Shown: one piece after another, positions 36,159 through 49,016 of the stretch | Position numbering within the stretch: position 1 is the stretch's first letter | Layout: each line of letters starts with the position of its first letter | Assembly (NCBI RefSeq): GCF_000264905.1 | Contig: NW_006763132.1 | Location: 1,031,503-1,095,502, forward strand | Direction of reading: 5' to 3' | Length of the DNA stretch: 64,000 bases | Source: Stereum hirsutum FP-91666 SS1 | Taxonomy: Eukaryota; Basidiomycota; Agaricomycetes; Russulales; Stereaceae | Position numbers and translations under genes: made by a program | The notes under the pieces: model-generated | Database searches by the model: none | Told to the model about the DNA's origin: nothing | The model's input: the letters and a program-made list of their open reading frames with translations, nothing else

Positions 36159-36495
36159 AGAGCAACGGCGGAAGCTTCTGGCTAAAATTCTCTCTCCGGG
36201 ACTTTCATTTGGACAGTTTTCTTGTTCACGTCGCTCATTGTTTCGGTACTTGTGGTTTGAGTTTTTGTACCAAGGGTACTATGCTGTCGAAGTCTTGATA
36301 CCCGGAGCAATTGTTGTACGCTGTACTCCGATCAATCCAATCCTACGCTGCATGGGCATCTCACATCAAACCCTGACTTCATCTTAAACTGAATGTGATC
36401 TAACAAGATGGGCTGTTGCTTTGTTCCAATCAGAGCTGTTAACGAGAGCTCGGCTATTACATTACAATATAGGTAGCAGTGTCTTGAAAAGCTGA
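36159..36495. other. Convergent 3' spacer
   Basis: 337 bp between the nuclease-lectin and the aldo-keto reductase. 3' UTR-type sequence; nothing else seen. Confidence 0.5.
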
Positions 36496-37934
36496 TCAGG
36501 GAGCATGAATAGGGTTCCAGGAGATAGCACCAGCGTCTCCCTTATCGAGCGCATCGATGCGCTCCATGTCCTCTTCGTCGAGGGAAAAGTCGTACAAATT
36601 GGCGTTCGAGCGAATGCGCGCGGGAGTGGCTGATTTTGGAAGGGGGACGTATCTATCAGACGGAGATAAAGGGGATGATAAGAGTTCAGAGGTAGCGAAA
36701 GTAGGTGGAGTTGAGGCGGTGGAAAGCATACCCGTGTTGGAGGGACCACCGGATGAGGATCTGCGCTGGGTCACGGTTGCCGTGCTGAATATGCAAAAAT
36801 GTCGTCAGACAGAGCCTGTGGATGCGAAAGGAGAAATCAGAAAGGTCGTACTTTGCGAGCTATATCGAGGAAGACAGGGTCATCCATCTTGCCACGAATG
36901 ACTGGGCAATACGCTTCGATCACGACACCATGGTCCCGACACCACTTTACTATTGGCCTTTGTTGGCAGAAGGGATGTATCTGTTGTCTTATCGTATCAG
37001 AGAAACAAAAGCAAGGACAGGTCGGCTAGGCCTACCTCAAGTTGATTAACTGCTGGGAGCTCAAGTCCGGACGATACGATTTCCTCCAAATGTTTGATGC
37101 CACTAGATGTTCGCAAATATGAGCTAAGGACACAAAAGTCAATGATACGAAGGAATGCATGCATACAAGTTCGAGACGCCGACAGTCCTAATCTTGCCTT
37201 CGTCTCTTGACTTTAGCAACGCCTTGTACGTAGCAATGCGTTTCTCGGGCCCGCTAAACTAATATCATGCTCACTATTTCGAGGTCATGGTCAGTCTCAA
37301 AAAGACATACTGGGTCGTGGATTAAGAAGAGATCGATATAATCTGCAGAAAGTCCTGTGAGTAGCAACGCCAGAAGTGACGATAGAACAGTCTTTACCAA
37401 ACCCGAACCTCTTGAGAGATTCGTCGACACCCTTCAGGGTGTTTTCGTAGCCGTGATCTTTACTTTCTATCTTCGTCGCTAAAATATTCACATCATAAGC
37501 ATGCCCGAAATGAAGTCGACATGGAATTAAAGGCTCCCACGCACTAACGAACACATCCTCCCTGGGAATGCCAGATGCACGAATAGCCTCGCCGACCTCG
37601 GCCTCGTTACGATACATCTGTGCACTATCGATATGGCTGGTATAAAGAACAGAAATATTGCGAATAGTGAGCCTCGTGGATAGAAAGAAATATAGATGTG
37701 AAGCTGACCGGTAGCCAGCAGCGAGGGCCTCTAAACAGGAGGGTTTCGCGTCGTAGTTCTTATAGACACCGAATCCCAACAGCTTCATCATGTAGCCTGT
37801 GTACGATACAATGAATAAGTACTCTCGATCTTCTTCTGAGAGGAACGCCGAGCAGCAGGAGTCTATGATTAGTACTAAGTAATGGACCTACCTGATGGCA
37901 GCTTCACGGCAGAAGAAAGGGAGAGGGTCGACAT
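36496..37934 (-). CDS. Aldo-keto reductase
   Basis: NADPH-dependent carbonyl reductase, cytosolic; physiological substrate unknown. About ten exons rejoin in phase. Start MSTLSLSSAVKLPSGYMMKL, then LGFGVYKNYDAKPSC, the catalytic block HIDSAQMYRNEAEVGEAI (Tyr), FVTTKIESKDHGYENTLKGV (Lys), FDYIDLFLIHDPFSGPEKR (His), IRTVGVSNFGIKHLEEI, PAVNQLEIHPFCQQ, VIEAYCPVIRGK, and the NADPH clamp YVPLPKSATPARIRSN. It ends ISWNPIHAP. All four catalytic positions (Asp, Tyr, Lys, His) are kept. The upstream region holds a 15-bp direct repeat (see 38030). Confidence 0.92.
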
Positions 37935-38655
37935 ATTGCAATATTCCGTTTACAGGACTTAGTTGCTAGAGGTATGTTCGTGCGTATATATACAAATATT
38001 TCTGTTCCTAGTGGGTCGCTGCTTTGCAAGCGTGGGATTGGCTTATCGATCGAGGTGGGTGGCGCTGAGTGAGCACGAGCGTGGGATTGGCTTGCCGTTT
38101 TCAGTCAATAATGTCATACGGAGGTCTTTACGAAATTCAAGTAACGGAGCTTTCCTGAGCCTTGAACAAGGCCGGTTGAGACAAGCATTATCAATTCATT
38201 CGAATTGCTGCTCAGATATGGCAATATACATTGTGTGAAGTAGCGAGTGCAGGCGGAAGGAGGCAGAAAGTCGGAGGATGAGTTCAAGCAGAAGCAGATG
38301 ACAACGCCCTCTGAATTCAACAAGCACAAACAGGCACAAACAAAGCTTAAGTTGAGCGAATGATGTCATTTACCACGTTCTATGACTGCCGGTGACTGCC
38401 CGTGACAAAAGTTTCGCGGCTCTCAACCTCCAGAGGCGGACTGTAATCATGCTGATAGTCGAGTAGGTTGGTGGATACATAGAACATACGCTCGCATACA
38501 CGAGATGCGAAATCGAGAGAAAGTCTACATGGAAGAGGAAAGAGTCCAAGACGAGGCTGCAGTAATGATACAAGTGTAAGATACAGTGGGCGAGACACTT
38601 GGAATTATTTTGAGATCATCTTCAGAAACGGCTTCGGTCCGGGGTCGTCGTAGAT
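37935..38655. other. Spacer between mitochondrial protein and AKR
   Basis: Both neighbours are on the minus strand. The segment holds the AKR promoter, a 15-bp direct repeat and the 3' UTR of the next gene. Small open frames are not supported. Confidence 0.5.
38030..38093 (+). repeat. Direct repeat upstream of the AKR gene
   Basis: GCGTGGGATTGGCTT occurs at 38030-38044 and again at 38079-38093, about 100-160 bp before the AKR start. Such spacing fits a pair of transcription-factor sites, but no known factor is assigned. Confidence 0.6.
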
Positions 38656-39622
38656 TTATATTTCTCCACGGTCGGCTTTGACCTGGAGTGATAAGCAAGA
38701 GTTTTGTCAGACCTCGATCCGTCGCGTACACAGCGAATAAACGACACTCACATGTGCCTCACTGCTTGTGGGGTCTCCCTCCTTGACTACTTCCTCCTCC
38801 GTCCTTTCCTTAACCATCGTCTGCCTCCATTCACCGTCAACGCGACCCACTTCCTCAGAAGCGTCGGCCTCAATTGACTTCGCAGATCCAAGCGGGCCTG
38901 AAATTTCGTCGCGCTCGTAGACGGCCTCCGAGGTGTAACGTTCCTCAGGTGAGTGCTTCTTTTGGAGGTGTTGGACGGTTTGGGCTTGGAGGTCTTCAGA
39001 AGGTGGACCGCCTGGAGTAGCATCGGCCTAGAACGACGTATTCGAGGGAAACACAGTAAGGCAGCACAAGTCAAGTGCCACAGGAGACGCGCACACGAGG
39101 AGGACAAGGCCGTCAGTGATATGCGAATGGTTGATAGGAGCAATACTTCGACGAACTTTAACGGCGTGCTCCGAGGTGGTGGCCAGATGCTCGTTCCAGC
39201 CGGGTGCATGGTCCATGGGAGCAGTCGTCTGATACTTTTCGCGGCTCAGGTTGCGACGCTTTTCCCTGTCCAGAATCTAACCATAGCGTCGTAGCAGATA
39301 TGAGGCTGAGAGCAATGCAATAGAAAGCAGCCAAGACGCGCACCTCTGGATCGTTGTCATGATTCGTACTTTATACGAACGAAAACATGTCAGTACAGTC
39401 CATTCATGGCCCATGAGACCAAGTCAGGATTGACACGAACGCGTAGGACCGGCTGGGAAGGAATTGATAGTTTGTCGATGTTCAGGGGCTGGGACAGAAT
39501 GTGGAATGTTCACAAGAAACCAACCTGGAGCTAATGTTTGCGACAGGGGCCATAAATGCCTGCCTCCTGGCGGGTCGAATAACGGTTTTGAGAGCGGTAC
39601 GGGTTGTAAGAGCAGAAAACAT
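38656..39622 (-). CDS. Small hypothetical mitochondrial protein
   Basis: Not recognised as a named family. The N-terminus MFSALTTRTALKTVIRPARR is Arg-rich, lacks acids and ends near SSSRSYA, a good mitochondrial presequence. The rest is hydrophilic and acidic: DNDPEILDREKRRNLSREKY, PGWNEHLATTSEHAVK, then repeats of Glu/Asp and the end VKADRGEI. About six exons: MFSALT..SS, RSYA, TNHDNDPE, ILDRE..AVK, ADATPGG..SEAH and VKADRGEI. The total is about 170 residues. Probably a soluble matrix or inner-membrane-associated protein. Exon 2 is only about ten nucleotides in this model and could be wrong. Confidence 0.65.
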
Positions 39623-40494
39623 GGTGATGGTTGAGGTCAGGGAAGTGTTGTTGCGTGTTCTGGGCAAGCTTGGTGGTTATAAATGAGACGGGGCTGGACG
39701 GGAGGGCGTAGACGAATGAGCATTGCGCCTTTGAGCAGAGGAGCGCTCTGACGCAATGACAGTCTTTGCGAGCGACATGATGTCATCACGAGTCCGAGCC
39801 TTGCCGGGGAAGTTTCAATTTCAAATCCCCACACCTGCGATCGCCGCCGGCCGCATTCGGGAGTTGTCTTTGTTCCCTCATCCTGGTTCATAACACGTTG
39901 CAGCTGTTCTCCCTGAGTGAAACCAACTGAAGAAACAATTCGTTCATCGAGTATTCAAATACTTAAGCTTGAGTTGGAAGGCCTGTGAAGGGCCGAAGTA
40001 GCAATAAGTTGGAATTTCGTTCCGACCATCGTTCGAACACTGACTATCGGAAGTACTTACGCACATAAATACTCGAGTATATTTAAAGGGTGACTGCTCT
40101 TGAGAATGGTTACCAGAGGCCAACGGCCGGCGATGTACACTCGGGCATTCATGCCATCTAGGATCAGACTGAATATATTCGGTCGCTCTGCGCATAGATG
40201 TGGATTTTCTGTGAGTTTCCTCAAAAACCTTAAGTCCCACTGGTTCTCCTCGACTCAATTTTCATGTCATTCGTAACTCGGATGGCATATACAGAACAAC
40301 AGCAAACGGCACAACCACTATCCAGCCACTAATCCCATCGTCTTCAAAGTTACCGGGTTTTCTGGACAAAATGTACACATACTGTTATCCAGTTAGTACC
40401 TTCACCCCATACTGGATGTTAAGCACGTACCGAGACCAATTCACGACATCACTGTATGAGGTTGGGATATACATCTATATATCGATACCGACAA
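39623..40494. other. Spacer between knottin and mitochondrial protein genes
   Basis: No recognisable gene. An 84-codon open frame on the minus strand (39637-39891) is upstream of the mitochondrial protein start and looks like chance. Confidence 0.5.
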
Positions 40495-40736
40495 CTAGAT
40501 GCAGAGCTAGAGTGATTACAAAATACATTAGAAAAGCCCGGCTTGACCAGTAGAGCTGCTATCACAGCAAATAAAACTACGCTCACCCCAATGAGGCAAA
40601 GGTCAGAGCAACACTCGAGGTCCAGGGAGCAAGACTGAAGGGCAGGCTCGCATTGGCGTTTCTCCACGGCGACGGCGGAGATCAGAGGCAAGAAGACGGC
40701 GAGGGTGAAGAAGGTGGCCTTGATAGAAAACTGCAT
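40495..40736 (-). CDS. Secreted knottin-like (cystine-knot) peptide
   Basis: Very small gene too short for usual gene finders. Exon 1 40587-40736 codes for 50 residues; an 80-nt intron (GTGAGC donor, CTAG acceptor) joins a 12-nt last exon at 40495-40506 that supplies the sixth cysteine and the stop. Total 53 residues. The signal peptide runs MQFSIKATFFTLAVFLPLIS; a Lys-Arg (Kex2-type) site precedes the mature part. Cysteine spacing in the mature part is C-x6-C-x5-CC-x3-C-x4-C, the inhibitor cystine knot pattern. A second AG six codons' length further on would give a longer tail with a different last Cys, but the first AG fits the knot better. A TATAAAAG box lies about 85 bp upstream. Role unknown: signalling, defence or inhibitor are all possible. 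Confidence 0.72.
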
Positions 40737-42243
40737 GGTTGGATAGTTGAGGAGTTTAGACTGTTTAGATGCTGAGAATGAGGCGGGTGAGGAATATTTC
40801 AAGGGACGAGGGGAGGGCTTTTATATGTCGACGGATATCTTGTGGGGCATGAGTATGACGAGCAGAGCAGGGCTATGCAGCCATCGAGCGACCTTGTATC
40901 CGCAGAAACCACGATGAGTGACCCGGTGCTGGATAACGAGGCTGCGTGTAGGTGACGGTGTAAGGCATTTGTCTCGATAGAGGTCAAGAAGAGTATCAGA
41001 GCTCAAAAGGGTCATCATGCCGAGCTCGGAATGAAGCTGAATGTCGTACATGCCTAAATGACAGCCACGACGTCGATTCATATCACACCTAGTAGCCCCA
41101 ATACGATGGCAGATCATTAATTCTATCAAAATAGAAATGGGGCTGGCGTTCAAATCTTCAAATGAAGGCACCGAACTGGCGACCATGTGCCCATGGGTAG
41201 ATAATAGAATGACTCTGTGTCTAAACATCAGAGTAAACTGCAGTCTCTCGATGATTCTGCTGCTAGAGGCGAGTAGCCTCTGTGCTGCTGTACTGCATAT
41301 AGCTGCACACTGAGACAAGGCTTGACTCGCCGTCGCCGCCACAAAGGACACATGTCGATTCCGGACTCGCAGGACAGGGTAAATCTGATAAGCCGAGTGC
41401 CAGTGAGAGCTTTTGGCCATCATGGGTTGAGAGATTTATATCAGTTTCTCCGCGACTGCAGGTTTTTGTGGCTTCTATGTGCCAAAGCGGCTCACAATAG
41501 AGGCGCCATAACTGCCTCGCTGATTATTGAAGGCTCTGCCATCATAGCAGGACCCTAGACCCCAAACTTCTCGCTTCAGCGGCGATGAGGAATGGAAGAC
41601 CATTTTCCTGGAGCTCTAGAGAGCGCTTTGAGGAGATGCGATCCTAAAGTTTCGTGGAGATTTTTGAGAGCAGCAGACGCTCTAGTGCGCCCTCTAGTCG
41701 AAGCCGGGCACAAGAGACCGCTTGAATACCACGTGGGCGATGATTAGAACATACTCATGGCAACGTAAGCTCTGCCAAACAAAGATTTCTGGCGGGGAAG
41801 TCGCTCTTCTTGTCATTGTCGCATACAGAACGCCTGTCCCAGCATCAAGTACGTCCCATCTGTGAGACTTCAAGCCCCAATGACGGCAAAGTTACAGGCG
41901 TTCTCGATGCGCTGTGACGGACTGTGGAGGGCTGCAGGAGAAAAGGAAGTGGGGCTAACGAGTGCCAGGCGCCGTAATGAAGGAAATTCTCCCCACACTC
42001 TAGACTGCGCTTGTCCGCGGAGCTTGCGTCAAGCGAGACTGAGGGAGGGTGAACGGAATAAGAAGGATGAGTGGGTTGTATGTCGCACTGCATTCTACGT
42101 ACTGAGGACGCCCCGAGTTTTGGTAGGGCGAGTTCGAAAAGCGAGTCGCAGTGTTAATGCACGCTGCGTCTCATAAGAGTGGCGCCAAAGAAAACCACAC
42201 ACCAACCGATTGGTTCCAAATAATGCATTTAGAGGCAGCATAG
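40737..42243. other. Gene-poor spacer
   Basis: 1.5 kb without a recognisable gene. A 200-codon minus-strand frame (40821-41423) has no domain, no signal peptide and no introns, unlike real genes here, and overlaps the knottin promoter. Apart from the knottin TATA box nothing is supported. Confidence 0.5.
40818..40827 (-). promoter_or_regulatory. TATA box of the knottin gene
   Basis: CATATAAAAG on the minus strand, about 85 bp before the ATG at 40736. A strong TATA box suits a highly or conditionally expressed small secreted protein. Confidence 0.65.
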
Positions 42244-43644
42244 TTACTGGATCAGAATCAACCAAGCCAGGATGAAATAAAATAGCCTGCGTTGAAGTTT
42301 CGACGCGCCTTAGTGGCAAATCGATGTCCGTGATGAAGGAGAAGAGGACGTACAACAAAGGGTACACAGCCAGTAAAATCCGCTGAGGTTCGATTTTTGT
42401 CCCGTCGAGGAAGTTCACCGATGCTAAGAGGTCGACCGATTGAGGAGAGAACAACAAATACGGGTAGCAGAGTCGGTCACATTAGCATCGACAAGGAGCT
42501 TAGGACATGGAAGAGGGCAGGACGCGTGAGACGCACCCCATATACACCAAGCCCAGGCCAGGATAGCAATTGGCGCTCGGACATAGATGATACGGACGAA
42601 ACAGGATATAAGCGCGGCGATGTCGAGCGGAGCGACGCAGTAGCCCAAGACGCAGAGGCCTTGGAAGAACGATCTACAAGGTTCAGATGGTGATAAGTTT
42701 GAGACAACATTGTATGACCCCGGGAAAGGAAGGAAAGAAACAGCTCTCACACTCGACCCCCGAGGAGCTGAAGGAAAGCAGTCAGTGAAAGTTTAGTAGG
42801 TAAAGAGGTATCAAGAGTACCTTTGCTTGCACGGTTACAACTAGAGAGCCAACGCAAATGATGACTATGACAGAAGTGAAGACACCTAACGCTTGATCTG
42901 CTGGCGCCTGCGAACGACGATGAGTACGTTGGCTACGGCTTGACACATGCATGGTGAAAACACACGTTGACGCTCAGCATGATACCCAGGAGTAGACATA
43001 ATATGAGTGGGCCCCAAAGATCCCAGTCTCTGTTTTCATGTTATGTTGAGTGAAAGCTTAGCAAGATAAAGGAAGAAACCCGCATACCGAAGTACCTCTC
43101 TTGCACTCCCCGAACGTCGTGGGTATAGGACCTGCACGAGCTTGTTGTAAATCGAAAGCAAGTCTCGGCCCTGTCCCCAGACAAGTTAACTCCAATGCGA
43201 GCAAACATTAGAAAGAAAGAGAACGTACAATAGTTGTAGCGATAGTTTCATCAAGGGTATCAATTCCGCTATACCTGAAAGCACGCGCCACAATCCTCAG
43301 GCGGAGTCTGCAAGCATCTACTAAAGTACAACATACCGCGTCTCGACCCGTACACCACCGACGGTTTGTCGCGACGGCTGCTTCGGAGCAGCGGATGCAG
43401 ATGTTCCAATGTTTCCGGAAAGGTGTGGTGTTGTCGAAGGAGAAGCTAGTTGTTCGGGAGCGCGTGCTTTACCCTTGTCCGCTACGGGAGATGCGGGTGC
43501 GTACCCTGGGATGGCATCCTCGTCAAGGTCGTCGTCTTCGTCTTCTCTCACGAAGTGTCAGTTTGAGTTACATAATGGCAGAACAGTGGGCGCACCTGCT
43601 TGGATGAATTGTGAGTTGGCCGTGAGGGGTGTTGAGGCACTCAT
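42244..43644 (-). CDS. Yip1-domain Golgi membrane protein (YIPF6/Yip4-like)
   Basis: Five-helix Golgi/ER protein of the Yip1 family that binds Rab GTPases and acts in vesicle traffic. Starts MSASTPLTANSQFIQA, followed by an acidic disordered part (EDEDDDLDEDAIPGYAPASP). The Yip1 core is YSGIDTLDETIATTIGRDLL, then YNKLVQVLYPRR, RDWDLWGPLILCLLLGIMLS, LGVFTSVIVIICVGSLVVTV, FQGLCVLGYCVAPLDIAALI and GTKIEPQRILLAVYPL. A last short exon after a GTACGT intron gives LLFYFILAWLILIQ and the stop at 42244. About nine exons. Family choice rests on DWDLWGP and GYCVAPL. Divergent from Rpt2, 198 bp between starts. Confidence 0.9.
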
Positions 43645-43842
43645 GGTTGATGATGATGTGCTGGTACGTGGACGCTGCTACAACTTTAATTGAACGGGGT
43701 CACCCACGTGTCATTATGTAATGTAACGCGCGTCCAGATTGGGAAAGCACTGACGCGTCGTACACGCTCTAACGACCTTACGCTCTTCACGTCCTCCGTC
43801 TCTCATCCATACCGCCCCTTCGAACTTTAGGACTGAACAATC
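43645..43842. promoter_or_regulatory. Bidirectional promoter of Yip4-like and Rpt2 genes
   Basis: Compact 198-bp divergent promoter. It contains CCACGTGTCA near 43693, an E-box-like CACGTG core. No TATA box seen. Inferred from layout. Confidence 0.45.
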
Positions 43843-45506
<1,664 letters not shown>

Positions 45507-46033
45507 TTGGTTGTCTGTCCCATTCTGTACACTGTCGTCTTCACATTCTGTATCGCACCGCCCCCTTTTATACGTCATCCACGTTTTATTCTATATCTGT
45601 TTGTGACGAACCGTTTCGTGGGTTTGGGCCACACCTGTGTGTGAACGTCCAACTTCCGGCCATCTTCGTGTGTAGTTATCCGCCCTGCCGTGTTCGGCCC
45701 TCCTGCAAGTTCTTGTTTCATGAGTGACCCTCAAGGTGAAGTTCTCGTCGATACGATGCACTAATATTGGTTGCAAGCCTCTCGCCCTCACTGTGCCCAA
45801 CTGGACGAGCTGGGTGCCACTCGGGCCAACGGATGCACATATCACATGTGTTCGTATCGAGACGCGTCTCATTCGCCGGATCCATGATGCATGACCCGCT
45901 AGCGCTCCCCTCCACATAAAGTGCTCCGGTAATGGGCATCCCTTGTTCGTTACCACCTGCAACTGGCTTCATACCTTAACAACCTGTTCGCTCGACCTTG
46001 TCCTCTACCTCTTGATTCTGCTATCTCAGTACT
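45507..46033. other. Spacer between Rpt2 and citrate synthase
   Basis: Same-strand spacer: 3' UTR of Rpt2 and promoter of the citrate synthase. An 84-codon minus-strand frame (45718-45972) has no recognisable feature. Confidence 0.5.
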
Positions 46034-48831
46034 ATGGGCCGTTCACTCGAGTCTGAGGCAAACAGCCTCACTGTCCGGGATAATAGGACTGGCAAGACTT
46101 TTAATATTCCGTGCGTGTCTTTGGTTTCTGTGAGCGCCTGGTCTGACCTTGACATCACTCTGCGTGTATAAGAATCGTGGATAATACCATCTCTGCGACG
46201 GCCTTCAAGGCAATTGCTGCACCGAGGAAGGAAGGAGAACGCGAAGAGAACGAGACGGAAAAGGGGCTGAGGGTGGCGGACAAGGGATTTTTGAATACTG
46301 CGGTCATTCAGAGTCAGATCACGTATATTGATGGAGATGCTGGAGGTACGTCTTACATCTATGCAATTGTGTGGGTTTCCAAGCTCACTCCGACGTGTGA
46401 TACATGTAGTGTTGCGATACCGGTACGCATCCATACTGTCCGTTCGTTTCCCTGACCTTAGCTCATATGGACAAATTCGTCGGTCCATATAGTGGATACC
46501 CAATCGAACAGCTAGCATTGCACTCTTCGCACCTTGAAACCTCATACCTCCTCATCTATGGCCATTTGCCTTCGAGAGAACAGTACAAAGTTTTCGAAAG
46601 CGAGATCATGCATCACAGTATTGTGCATGCCGATGCCGAGGGCTTCTTCCGCTCTTTCCGGTAAGTGCGATACTGTTCTTGAATCTCGAACTCGAAAGGG
46701 TAGAGAATTGTTGAGTCTGAACCTCCTCGTTTATTTACATATAGCTATGACGCGCATCCAATGGCCATCCTTACCAGTGCATTCTCGTATCTGGGCTCAT
46801 ACTACAGCGAGGCAAACCCATCGCTGCAAGGTATATCTACTCTGCCCATAATCCGTATTGCGAAGAGGTACTGAATGCATTCCGCATAGGACAAACGTTG
46901 TTTACGAAGGGGGATCATAACTCACTCGCGAATATGGACAAGCAGATCTTCAGGCTCATTGGGAAGGCAACAACACTTGCTGCGTAAGCTGCAACTAATC
47001 GTGCACACCATGTCTGACCTGCTCATGATTTCTGTTATATCCTCGTAGTATGGCCTACCGAATCCGACAAGGCCGCGATTTCGTGACTCCTCCCACCGGT
47101 CTCAGCTACACCGGCTCGTATGTGCTTTCGTCTTTCTAATCTGTGCCGCAACCAGTTTGTGCTCAGTCAATCATCTTCGCAGTTTCCTCTACCAAATGGA
47201 CCATTTAGGTCAAGAGAACTACCGGCCATCACCTGTGCTCGAGAGAGCACTGGACGTTCTGTTCCTCTTGCACGCAGACCATGAGTTGAACGCGTCATGT
47301 ACCACTGTGTTGCAGACGGGAAGCTCGCTCGTGGATCCCTATTCTGCTATTGCGTGAGTAACACGATTTGGATACATGTATAGCTTTGTCTGGGATACTT
47401 ACTATTGATTAACAGAGCTGGATGTGCTTCGCTATAGTACGTTCACAATCTGACCTTATCCCATGCATCTTTTACTGACAGCTGTCGTTCTCAGCGGGCC
47501 TCTCCATGGTTCGTGCTCTGCGAGCGAGGAATTGACCCACCGTTCTTTGAGATCTTACGTGTGTGCTATCTAGGTGGTGCGAACGAGGCTGTCATCAGGA
47601 TGCTCATCTCCATCGGCAGGTATGAATTATGATCGTCAGCTATGGCCGTCTTTCACTGAGTTCCTGCTCTTCACCAGTCCAGAAAATGTCCCAGCATTCC
47701 TCGAGTCTGTTAAACGGAGAGAGAAGGTCCTGTCCGGGTTCGGGCACAGGTGTGTTAACTTCGCGTTATCCCTTTCGCATAGGGCTAACGGTCGTCTTGT
47801 AGGGTTTACAAGACTGTAAGGACATCTTCTACTTGTGGGAATCCGGAAGGTAGTTATTGACACGAGCCTGAAACAGTCGGACCCTCGATCGTTCATCATA
47901 CGCAAGACCGCGGACGAAGTATTCAAAGTGTACATATAACGCTACTTGCCCTCGATATATCTCACTCGTGGAATACTGACGAACACTGTCACACCAGCAC
48001 GGGCAAGGACGAACTTTTGGACACTGCGATGGCACTTCACGACGCTGCTATCAAAGACGAGTTCTTTGTCAAGAGGAAGTTAGCCCCTAATGTTGATTTC
48101 TGGTACGTGGTGACAAGACCGTCTTTCTGTTTTTAAGCACTTATCGAAGTGATTTGGACCCGGGTTTTGTAGGAGGTGAGTGGTCTGCAGAATTCCGGAG
48201 TCTCAAAATCGCTCTGAACAATGGATAAACGGGTTTGTAGTGGCTTGATCTACCGCGCAATGGGTGAGAGATAGCTTCACCTTTCATTCTGCGTCTATCG
48301 TGGACTGAATGTTCCAATCGTTGTAGGGTTCCCACTGGACTTCTTCCCCGTACTTTTTGCTGTCCCTCGAGTTGTGGGTTGGCTCGCACATTGGAGACAG
48401 GTCCGTACACCTCTCATCTCCTAATTCGCACTGGAACTTCTGTGTTAAGTCTGTTTCGTTCCCTTCCTGCAGATGATGCTCCAGTCTGGTGGTGTCAAGA
48501 TCTGGCGTCCACGACAGGTACTTAGTTCAGGAGATGTTACCTGTTATTTCTGTTGCTCTTTGATTGATTTCCGATTGCTGTAGGTATACGTCGGGGCAGG
48601 CAAGCGTGACTTCGTTCCAATTGAGGAGCGAAAGCCGGTTGAAGGTCCCAAGCAGGCGCCTACCCCCGTGATGCATTCTGGGTGAGTACCGGTTTCTTCT
48701 TCCCTTTCTATCTTCCCATATTTCTAGTCAAATGGTGTATTGACGGGGATGTGTGTATTCCGTATATATGCGTGCATAGCATCACGAAGAGGACGGCTAT
48801 GGCGGAATTCAAGGGGAAGACCAAGCTCTGA
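46034..48831 (+). CDS. Citrate synthase, non-mitochondrial fungal type
   Basis: Condenses acetyl-CoA and oxaloacetate to citrate. Start MGRSLESEANSLTVRDNRTG has no mitochondrial presequence; the class has this short acidic lead. Segments follow in order: ITYIDGDAG, RGYPIEQLALHSSHLETSYL, MHHSIVHADAEGFFRSFRYD, then IRQGRDFVTPPTGLSYTGSF, LERALDVLFLLHADHELNAS, LYGPLHGGANEAVIRML, FGHRVYKTTDPR, VDFWSGLIYRAMGFPLDFFP and MAEFKGKTKL. Active-site His (LHGGANEA), His (FGHRVYK) and Asp (VDFWSG) are present. The last three residues, TKL, resemble a PTS1 peroxisomal signal; this fits a glyoxylate-cycle role but is inference. About fourteen exons, so some junctions may shift by a few codons. Confidence 0.9.
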
Positions 48832-49016
48832 TGAGTGGTGCGGGACGAGAGTAATTCATGTGGATCCTTGATAGTGCATGATGTTGTGTTGTCTATCTTA
48901 TTTGTCCTTGCTCGAGTGCAATAGTGACCAAAGCTTCAGTAAACATTCGAAAAGGACTACCACGTAGGCAAACTACAAGTAAAGGGAAAACAATATGGGC
49001 AAGAAATTCCGCTTGA

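Noticed and set aside
40821..41423. 200-codon minus-strand frame
   Set aside because: No domain, no signal, no introns and it overlaps the knottin promoter; composition looks random.
41580..41720. CTCTAGAGAGCGC and GCTCTAGTGCGCCCTCTAG as possible inverted repeats of a small element
   Set aside because: Pairing is short and interrupted, with no target duplication visible by eye.
45718..45972. 84-codon minus-strand frame between Rpt2 and citrate synthase
   Set aside because: No recognisable features and placed in the 3' UTR/promoter spacer.
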